A stretch of 14,568 bases of DNA, from NCBI GenBank assembly GCA_023392535.1, contig JAEVYY010000017.1, forward strand, positions 1 through 14,568. Reading direction: 5' to 3'. How positions within the stretch are numbered: the first letter of the stretch is position 1; every line of letters starts with the position of its first letter. Below the pieces are notes generated by a model. It did no database searches. It had not been told where the DNA came from and saw nothing but the letters and a program-made list of their open reading frames with translations. A program made the position numbers and the translations under genes. Shown piece after piece: positions 7,583 through 13,452 of the stretch. Source of the DNA: Bacillota bacterium (GTDB lineage: Bacteria; Bacillota; Clostridia; Lachnospirales; Lachnospiraceae).

Positions 7583-9163
7583 TTATTCAAAATTAATATT
7601 TGTAAAGCCCTTCAAAAGGATATTGATCTCATTTGTACCAGAGCTGCTTTTATACCCTATTTTACTCTTTGTTTGAGAGAAGTAATCGGGACAATTCAGG
7701 TGGCTGTCTTGCATAAATTCCGGTTCTTCCGAAAGAACCGAAATATTATAATTCAAATATCCATTCGGCGATGAAAAATCAAGGGAAGCATCAGCCGCAG
7801 TAATAGTTATAGAATTTTTACTCTCTTTCAATAATTCATACAACAGACTACCACAAAAAACATTGGCCGTAATACTACAGTTAGTATCAGGAAGATATAG
7901 TTTGACATACCTGGGACCCATATCCGCTTTCTTTCCCGTTACTGTTACTTTCCACTCTCCCCCTTCCTCCATTAGTTTTACATCATAATATTGATCGTCA
8001 TAGTCTACGCCTATTTGATTTTTTGTACCATGCATGATCGCCACACCGCCCGCATTGATTTGAGCCATAATAGTTACTTCATCATTGGTATGATATAGGA
8101 AAGATTTATTGTCTGGTGTTATTGGTTCTGACGGATTCGTTCTGGTATAAGCTCCTGTTGTCAGCGAAAGCGCAATAAAAATAATTGTTAATACGATAGA
8201 TACACCAGTTATCCATCTGGACTTACGCCTAAAACTCACAATCGCAACAAGTCTTTCTTTTAAGTCTTTTATATTTTCATATAAAGTAACAGAAACCAGA
8301 TTTTCCTGATATCGTCCAACCGATGCCATCGCTTCCAGTAGCGTATCACCATATTCCTTGGTGTTTACAGAACCTGCTTTTATCATAACAACCTCATCAC
8401 ATGAAAATTCACACGCTTTGGTAATTTCATTCTCCATGAAATAAACAAGCGGATTAAACCAATGGATGCATTTGGTGATCTGCACCAGCCATTTATAAAA
8501 GATGTCGCAACGTTTTAAGTGTACGAGCTCGTGCAGCACTATATAATAAAAATCTTTATCTGATATCTTTGTACTTGGAATTACTATTAAAGGGCGAAAG
8601 AATCCTACTATCAATGGGGAAGAAATAAGTGGATTCATGCACAGCTCAACAGCCTTGTGTACTCCTATCTGATTGGCAATAATGGAAACCTGATCTAAAA
8701 GTTCAACACTATCAATTGGTACCATTCCCGCTCTTACATAGCGTACAAAACTTTTATAAACGGTTATTTTTTTTATTAATAAAAGCAAGGCCACTCCAAT
8801 CCAGACTAACCATATATTTTCAAAAAATAGCCAAAATGTCTCTTGTATTGGATAAAAAATAGAGGTCCTTGTATCCATTGAATATTTTGTTCCGTTACTA
8901 TTTTCTATTTCTTTATCCGTATCCATTTCATACGGTATATCTTCTCCATAATATGCATTTTTGACAGCTTCAAAAGCGTGATCCAAAATACTTCCATCTA
9001 ATGCCAAAGGAAACAGTAACCGGATAATCACAATAAGCCAAATATAATATTGCCATTGCCTGCTAAATTTATCTTTTAAAAATGGTCTACATAAAATTAA
9101 AACTAGAATAAGTATAGAGGCAGATAATGTTAATGACAATATGATAAGAAATACTCTATTCAT
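7583..9163 (-). CDS. BlaR1/MecR1-like M56 membrane metalloprotease antirepressor
   Basis: The protein has 526 aa. M56 proteins of this type sense an outside signal and relieve repression by the BlaI-family partner. Likely membrane segments are at about 4-25, 39-55, 110-131 and 317-337. The zinc site is HELVH (211-215), with E252 in the CEFSCDE stretch as probable third ligand. Residues about 345-526, predicted to be outside, do not resemble a penicillin-binding domain: no SxxK motif is seen. They look like beta-rich DUF4097/adhesin-like repeats (VKLYLPDTNCSITANVFCGS, then SITITAADASLDFSSPNG), so the signal is probably not a beta-lactam bound covalently. The ATG overlaps the end of the repressor gene by 8 bp, with a GAAAGAGGAG ribosome binding site inside that gene. 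The operon promoter and operator lie at 9553-9604. Confidence 0.9.
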   Translation of the reverse strand: MNRVFLIILSLTLSASILILVLILCRPFLKDKFSRQWQYYIWLIVIIRLLFPLALDGSILDHAFEAVKNAYYGEDIPYEMDTDKEIENSNGTKYSMDTRTSIFYPIQETFWLFFENIWLVWIGVALLLLIKKITVYKSFVRYVRAGMVPIDSVELLDQVSIIANQIGVHKAVELCMNPLISSPLIVGFFRPLIVIPSTKISDKDFYYIVLHELVHLKRCDIFYKWLVQITKCIHWFNPLVYFMENEITKACEFSCDEVVMIKAGSVNTKEYGDTLLEAMASVGRYQENLVSVTLYENIKDLKERLVAIVSFRRKSRWITGVSIVLTIIFIALSLTTGAYTRTNPSEPITPDNKSFLYHTNDEVTIMAQINAGGVAIMHGTKNQIGVDYDDQYYDVKLMEEGGEWKVTVTGKKADMGPRYVKLYLPDTNCSITANVFCGSLLYELLKESKNSITITAADASLDFSSPNGYLNYNISVLSEEPEFMQDSHLNCPDYFSQTKSKIGYKSSSGTNEINILLKGFTNINFE

Positions 9164-9533
9164 TTTTTTCTCCTCTTTCTAGCAAATTTCGTAGAGATTC
9201 ATATTCATCCTCTTTCAATAAATCACCACGAATTAAATTAGATATAAGACCACCTACACTTCCCTCATAAATCTTCTCAATAAAATTTCGGGTCTGTAAT
9301 GATTGGTAATCAGCTTCGCTGACAAGAGGAGTATATTCATTCCTTCGCCCCGTTTTTTTGGCTTTTAAATAACCTTTGTCCATAAGACGTGCTAATAGTG
9401 TTATAACCGTGTTCTTTTGCCATGTTTTTTCTTTTGTTTCAAGTTCTCTCATAATATACGAAAAAAATGTGGAACCTTGGTTTCCCCACACTATTCTCAT
9501 AATATCTAATTCTGCTTCAGATATAGGTTGCAT
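9156..9533 (-). CDS. BlaI/MecI/CopY-family transcriptional repressor
   Basis: A 125-aa winged-helix repressor, the usual length for the family. The N-terminal DNA-binding part begins MQPISEAELDIMRIVW, with the recognition region KNTVITLLARLMDKGYL (about 40-56) and the wing GRRNEYTPLVSE. The C-terminal part supplies the dimerisation and cleavage region. I chose the ATG at 9533: GGGGG lies about 9 nt upstream, and longer starts (to 9617) would begin upstream of the mapped promoter elements. It overlaps the M56 protease gene downstream, the standard blaI-blaR1 layout, and should repress its own operon through the palindrome at 9553-9594. Other regulon members cannot be named; no similar site was noticed elsewhere in the window. 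Confidence 0.92.
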   Translation of the reverse strand: MQPISEAELDIMRIVWGNQGSTFFSYIMRELETKEKTWQKNTVITLLARLMDKGYLKAKKTGRRNEYTPLVSEADYQSLQTRNFIEKIYEGSVGGLISNLIRGDLLKEDEYESLRNLLERGEKNE

Positions 9534-9552
9534 TATGTTGTTACCCCCAATG

Positions 9553-9594
9553 TATGACAGAGTGTTATTCATAAAAGAATAACACTCTGTCATA
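9553..9594. promoter_or_regulatory. 18-bp perfect palindromic operator of the blaI-blaR1-like operon
   Basis: TATGACAGAGTGTTATTC (9553-9570) and its exact complement (9577-9594) flank a 6-base centre ATAAAA. Each arm holds a TGACA-GAG-TGTTA motif, itself nearly palindromic and resembling the ACA/TGT half-sites bound by BlaI/MecI dimers, so two dimers may bind. One arm covers the promoter spacer and the other covers the expected transcription start. Confidence 0.82.
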
Positions 9595-9604
9595 TATATG
9601 TCAA
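9576..9604 (-). promoter_or_regulatory. Promoter of the blaI-blaR1-like operon
   Basis: On the minus strand there is a consensus -35 TTGACA (9599-9604), a 17-bp spacer and -10 TATTCT (9576-9581). The start should fall near 9569, within the second operator arm, which makes repression by steric block likely. Confidence 0.75.
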
Positions 9605-9682
9605 GACAACATGCCAAAAATAAACTAAATGCATTTATCGATTCTGGCTTCTCTTTGTTTTATGTAGTTTTTTTATAACATT

Positions 9683-10369
9683 CTATTCTGCAGTTATCTC
9701 CTCTGTAGAAGTTTCTGCCTCTGCCGGCGCCGGATCTCCTCCTTGATTCATTACTTCAATGGAGGTAACTTTTCCATCCTCATCATAGATGATAGATATT
9801 ATACTTCCTTCTGCAATATCATCGATCGTTCCTTCTGTCGAATTGGTGCCATTCTGGACTTTAATTAATACAGTATCATCCATTGTAATATTAATTGTCT
9901 CACCATTTTCTTTAAAAGAAGTTCCCTTATCAATTGGTGATTCTCCCTTTGGTTTATCTCCACTTGGTGCTTCTCCCTGCGGCTTATCTGCACCTGGCGC
10001 TCCTCCTTCAGGTCTATCTCCATCTGGGGCTTCTCCCTGTGGCTTATCACCACTTGGTGCTTCTCCCTGTGGCTTATCTCCACTTGGTGCTTTTGCTTCT
10101 GATTTATCATCACCGTTTTCTGTAAGACTCATCTCTCCCAAAGCTACTGTAAGGATATCTCCGTCAATTGAGGTTACCTTTCCCAGTGTTATTTCTTCTT
10201 CGATCGGCATCTTCTCTACCGCCTTTGTCTCATCCATCTTAGATTCCGTTTCAATGCTTGTTGTTTCTTCAGTGATAGTTGTTGAGTTGTCCGTTACTGT
10301 CTTACTTCCGCATCCTGCCAATGATAAGGTCATTGCCACGACCACTGCCATAACTATTTTTTTCTTCAT
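9683..10369 (-). CDS. Lipoprotein with Pro/Gly/Asp-rich 10-residue repeats
   Basis: A 228-aa exported lipoprotein of unknown function. Signal peptide MKKKIVMAVVVAMTLSLAGC has lipobox LAGC with C20. A Thr/Glu/Ser-rich linker follows, then a beta-rich stretch EITLGKVTSIDGDILTVALG. Five copies of a 10-residue repeat, type APSGDKPQGE, occupy residues 94-143. A second beta-rich part (NITMDDTVLIKV to DEDGKVTSIEVMNQG) and an acidic tail complete it. The repeat region interrupts what looks like a single small beta domain, as a flexible loop. The ATG at 10369 has AAGGAAA about 8 nt upstream; a TTG start at 10387 would be worse. Only 40 nt separate it from the EAL gene, so co-transcription is likely, although a TATAAT in the gap could serve its own promoter. 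Confidence 0.85.
   Translation of the reverse strand: MKKKIVMAVVVAMTLSLAGCGSKTVTDNSTTITEETTSIETESKMDETKAVEKMPIEEEITLGKVTSIDGDILTVALGEMSLTENGDDKSEAKAPSGDKPQGEAPSGDKPQGEAPDGDRPEGGAPGADKPQGEAPSGDKPKGESPIDKGTSFKENGETINITMDDTVLIKVQNGTNSTEGTIDDIAEGSIISIIYDEDGKVTSIEVMNQGGDPAPAEAETSTEEITAE
9941..10090 (-). repeat. Five in-frame 30-bp repeats inside the lipoprotein gene
   Basis: Units lie at 9941-9970, 9971-10000, 10001-10030, 10031-10060 and 10061-10090. The last two differ by only one base, and the others by several. Being multiples of three, copy changes would keep the frame and alter loop length. The encoded consensus is APSGDKPQGE. Confidence 0.95.
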
Positions 10370-10409
10370 AATAAATTTCCTTTCCAAATTATAATTAATT
10401 TTCCTTATT

Positions 10410-12131
10410 TTAACTATAATTTGTATTCACTTTGTGAAAATGATGTGTGAGTTTTGTGAATTCTCTTTCCGTTAAAGGCTTTGAAAAATAGAATCCCTGA
10501 ACATTTTCACATCCTATCTTTTCCAGAAAATCTAGTTGCTCCTTTGTTTCGACTCCTTCTGCAATAACCGTCATTTCTAAATCCCTCGCCATATGTATGA
10601 CATGAATTAATATATTTTCTGCTTTCTTTGAAGTTCCAATTGCATCTATAAATTTCATATCTAATTTTAGAATATCTGTGGGCACATCTTTTAACATATT
10701 AAGTGAAGAATATCCACAACCAAAGTCATCTGTTAATATTTTGAAACCATACCCTTGAAATTTTTTCATCATCTCCAACAGTTGGCGGGGATTATCCATA
10801 TATGCACTCTCTGTAATCTCCAGTTTCAGCATAGATGAATCTAATTCATATTTATGTATTAAATCAAGGAATTTGTCGCAAAGGGTTGAATCATATAGAT
10901 TCATACGGGAAACATTTACTGAAATTGGAAGATAAGGTCTACCATCTTTTTTGGCTCTATGTAAATATTTGCAAGTTTCTTCCCATACATATGCATCTAA
11001 TTTTGTAATAAATCCGTTTCGTTCCAATAAAGGAATAAATGCTCCTGGTAATATCATACCTCTCGTCGGATGCTTCCAGCGAACCAATGCTTCTGCACCG
11101 ACCGGCATTTTTGTTTTTAAGTTATAAATAGGTTGTATAAATATGCAGAATTGCTTTTCTTTTAAAGCCTGATGCATCTGAGAAACAATTTGTTGTTCTT
11201 CTAACATCTTGTCCCTTAATGTATCATCATAAACAGCAATGTTCTTAATGGAATTGCCCTTCACTGTGCTAATTGCAAGGTTGGCTCGGTCGCACATCTG
11301 ATCCACAGGGACTTCTTTATTTGTGATATTATAGATGCCCATATAAAGAGAAATCTTATAATTCAGATGTAGTGCACTAAAACTATTTTCCAGACGTTTC
11401 ATCAACTTATTAGGATCTACTTGCATTACAGGAACACAACATACAAAATTATCTGCCTTCAGCCTTCCATAAGTCCCTTTTCCATTTAAATATTTATCAA
11501 GGTTTCCTGCAATTTCTCTCAGTATCCAATCGCCTATATCAGTTCCAAATAAATCATTAATTACTTTAAAACGTTCAATATCCAGAAGTAGAAGTTTATA
11601 GGATGTATTGGGATTATCATTTATCATTTTCGCTGTTTTTACACAAAAGGTCTCCCTTGTATAGATACCCGTCAATTGATCTCTTTCCAAATAATTTATT
11701 AGTTCTCGTATTTGCCTGTCTTTCCTATCCTGACAAAACTGCTGTCTTTCATACTCGGCCCTGGCTATGATATTCTGTACACGTTGCCTGACAAGCTCCT
11801 TATGATACGGTTTTGCAATATAATCGTTGACTCTCAGTCGTAATACCCTTAATTCATTCTCATACCAATCAAATTGCGAATTGATCACCACTGGTATGTT
11901 AGCAGTGGATTCATCAGAGCGAATCTTCTCCAACAATTCAAAACCGCTCATTCCTGAAATATTGATATCTAATAAAATCAGCGCAATGTCCTTTCTATGT
12001 TCCAAAATGTAAAGAGCTTCCATTCCACCACATGCTTCTAACACCATATAGATATCCCCCAATATACTCTTTAGCAATCCACGATTTGTCTTACTATCAT
12101 CTACGATTAATATTGTAAACCGTTTGTTCAT
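10410..12131 (-). CDS. Response-regulator REC-GGDEF(degenerate)-EAL cyclic-di-GMP phosphodiesterase
   Basis: The protein has 573 aa and appears cytoplasmic. The receiver domain covers about 1-125, with acidic pocket D11/D12, phosphoacceptor D55 (LLDIN), S85 and K107 (IAKPYH). A GGDEF-like domain (about 145-305) begins DQLTGIYTRETF, but its signature is KADNF (225-229), so cyclase activity is unlikely. The EAL domain (about 313-565) keeps E347-A-L, NVS, ITES, the metal-binding DDFG (468-471), AEGVET (524-529) and QGFYFSKPL, consistent with active hydrolysis of cyclic di-GMP to pGpG. Phosphorylation of D55 probably controls output; no histidine kinase gene is nearby. GGGGG precedes the ATG by about 7 nt. 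A promoter is at 12217-12245. The lipoprotein gene follows after 40 nt. Confidence 0.94.
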   Translation of the reverse strand: MNKRFTILIVDDSKTNRGLLKSILGDIYMVLEACGGMEALYILEHRKDIALILLDINISGMSGFELLEKIRSDESTANIPVVINSQFDWYENELRVLRLRVNDYIAKPYHKELVRQRVQNIIARAEYERQQFCQDRKDRQIRELINYLERDQLTGIYTRETFCVKTAKMINDNPNTSYKLLLLDIERFKVINDLFGTDIGDWILREIAGNLDKYLNGKGTYGRLKADNFVCCVPVMQVDPNKLMKRLENSFSALHLNYKISLYMGIYNITNKEVPVDQMCDRANLAISTVKGNSIKNIAVYDDTLRDKMLEEQQIVSQMHQALKEKQFCIFIQPIYNLKTKMPVGAEALVRWKHPTRGMILPGAFIPLLERNGFITKLDAYVWEETCKYLHRAKKDGRPYLPISVNVSRMNLYDSTLCDKFLDLIHKYELDSSMLKLEITESAYMDNPRQLLEMMKKFQGYGFKILTDDFGCGYSSLNMLKDVPTDILKLDMKFIDAIGTSKKAENILIHVIHMARDLEMTVIAEGVETKEQLDFLEKIGCENVQGFYFSKPLTEREFTKLTHHFHKVNTNYS

Positions 12132-12216
12132 CTCATTTCCCCCATGATGTTTGATTCTTTTTGCTAGAGTTCTTTATTGTGTAAAAATTATTATTATTAT
12201 CTTTAATAATTATCAA

Positions 12217-12245
12217 ATTATAACATTTCGTTATTAATAAAACAA
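12217..12245 (-). promoter_or_regulatory. Promoter of the REC-GGDEF-EAL gene
   Basis: The minus strand has a consensus extended -10, TGTTATAAT (TATAAT at 12217-12222), and a partial -35 TTGTTT (12240-12245), 17 bp apart. The leader to the ATG at 12131 is about 80 nt and very AT-rich. Confidence 0.65.
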
Positions 12246-12265
12246 TATTTTAATCTATTTTCTCA

Positions 12266-12868
12266 TTAACCTCCCAAAGTAACATCCTGACGCTGATACC
12301 AGGCAATGGCTTCATTAAACTGTTCTTCCCTATACTCCGGCCACATATCTGGTATGATATAAAAGTCTGCATATACCGATTGGAGGGGTAAGAACCCTGA
12401 TAGCCTGCACATTCCACCCCAACGAATAATCATATCGATTCTAGAAATAGTTTTGGAACGAAAGCCATTTTTCAAATCCCAATCCCATCCGTAATTCACC
12501 AAAAAATTAACTTTCATTTTCGTTGTATTTGCTTCTCTATTCCTTGTATAAGGTAAAAGTTCCTTGGGAAAAAATTTAGAATCTGTGTTCCCTATTACAA
12601 ACAGGCTTACATCCTCCTGCTCAATTAACCTGACAGCATCTACACACGCTTTTTGGAAAGCTTTGACCTGAGCAGCTGGTCTTTTACAATTATCTACTGT
12701 AAATCCATAATACGTTAGTTCCTCTATGCCCAGTTTTCTGGCAGATCGAAACAGATTTAGCCCTGGTGTAAGCCCATGTTCATAGCCCTTTTCCTTATCC
12801 AATTCGCTCTTTTTAGCCCACCGTCTGTTCCCATCCGGGATTATGCCCAAATGTCTTGGAATTCTCAT
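12266..12868 (-). CDS. Short, divergent cis-prenyltransferase (undecaprenyl diphosphate synthase family)
   Basis: A 200-aa member of the UppS/cis-isoprenyl diphosphate synthase family, which extends allylic diphosphates with isopentenyl diphosphate. The start HLGIIPDGNRRWAK (residues 6-19) has catalytic D12. Further motifs are FTVDNCKRP (56-64, for FSxENWxRP), NYGWDWD (125-131) and IIRWGGMCRLSGFL (147-160, for LLIRTGGExRLSNFL), keeping R149, R155 and S157. YADFY has D168 where the magnesium-binding glutamate usually sits. It is about 50 aa shorter than typical UppS and changed at several product-determining sites, so it may be a second, shorter-chain enzyme rather than the housekeeping one (inference). 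RBS AGGAG lies 6 nt before the ATG. The right array begins 87 bp upstream; no convincing promoter was found between. Confidence 0.85.
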   Translation of the reverse strand: MRIPRHLGIIPDGNRRWAKKSELDKEKGYEHGLTPGLNLFRSARKLGIEELTYYGFTVDNCKRPAAQVKAFQKACVDAVRLIEQEDVSLFVIGNTDSKFFPKELLPYTRNREANTTKMKVNFLVNYGWDWDLKNGFRSKTISRIDMIIRWGGMCRLSGFLPLQSVYADFYIIPDMWPEYREEQFNEAIAWYQRQDVTLGG

Positions 12869-12954
12869 ATTCAGCTCCTATCTGCGACTATTTATCGCAT
12901 TCATATCATTATCTAGAGTATTCCACGAAACAAATAGTTTAATCAGAACAAAAC

Positions 12955-13036
12955 AGACAAGCTTCCGCTTGGATTTTTCCGCAGTGGTATATAAGAGCAT
13001 CAAGGTATCCATTTGCACCTTTTGGTTTTCGATAAA
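12955..13036 (-). repeat. Half of an inverted hairpin unit with linker
   Basis: GACAAGCTTCCGCTTGGATT to AAGAGCATC matches one side of the inverted hairpin as far as the apical stem. It then jumps to GGTATCCATTTGCACC, a type-A arm end plus small-hairpin linker. The other half of the hairpin is absent, as if deleted from near the apex. Confidence 0.75.
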
Positions 13037-13173
13037 ATGGATGCACAACATAGTTCATTCACAGCACGCTTCCGCTTGGATTTTAGCCGCAGTGGTACGT
13101 AAGAGCATGGAGTACATGCTCAAAGTACCAGCGGCATCATACAGCTGTTCAACAAACTATGTTGTGCATCCAT
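13037..13173 (-). repeat. Complete inverted type-B hairpin
   Basis: The basal arms 13037-13055 (ATGGATGCACAACATAGTT) and 13155-13173 are perfect 19-bp complements. Read on the minus strand the interior matches the direct units: middle stem ACAGC/GCTGT, upper stem CCGCTGGTAC/GTACCACTGCGG, apical GAGCAT/ATGCTC. Arm and middle-stem bases differ from type A on both sides while pairing holds. It is followed by its own linker in inverted form (GTAGGGTAAGCATGTGCAAAT). Confidence 0.9.
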
Positions 13174-13452
13174 TTTTTTGTAGGGTAAGCATGTGCAAAT
13201 GATAACATCCACTACGTAATGGATTACAATTTTTGAGGTGGAAAGGCGTAACCGTTTAAAGCGCGGTTGGATTGAACGATAGTTGGTATCCTTTTTATCG
13301 TAACCTAAAAGGTGCAAATCAAAGCCCTCCAATCACTGCGACGAAGTCCAAGCGCAAGCGCGTTGCGAATCAACGATATTCGGTATCCTTTTTATCGTAA
13401 CCTACCTAGTGCAAATCAAAGCCCTCCAATTATCACTACTACCTACCAAAAA
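13174..13452 (+). repeat. Head junction and truncated direct unit of the right array
   Basis: Bases 13174 to about 13228 repeat 73 to about 127 of the left array. A divergent stretch follows, then a direct-type 3' arm with linker (ATCGTAACCTAAAAGGTGCAA near 13300). At 13333 the linker is fused straight to CACTGCGACGAAG, so the left half and apex of the next hairpin are missing; only its 3' side remains (to about 13389) before the next linker. Confidence 0.8.

Noticed and set aside
9534..9617. Longer N-terminus for the BlaI-like repressor
   Set aside because: The extra 28 codons run through the operator palindrome, mostly upstream of the predicted transcription start; the 125-aa version has the standard family start.
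9605..9682. Terminator after the lipoprotein gene
   Set aside because: Only a short AT-only palindrome (TAAATGCATTTA) and scattered T-runs are present; no GC-stabilised stem with a T-tract was found.
9789..10394. Plus-strand reading frame of about 200 codons opposite the lipoprotein
   Set aside because: It is the complement of the lipoprotein gene and its 30-bp repeats; it has no signal or ribosome binding site of its own, and the minus-strand protein has a proper signal peptide.
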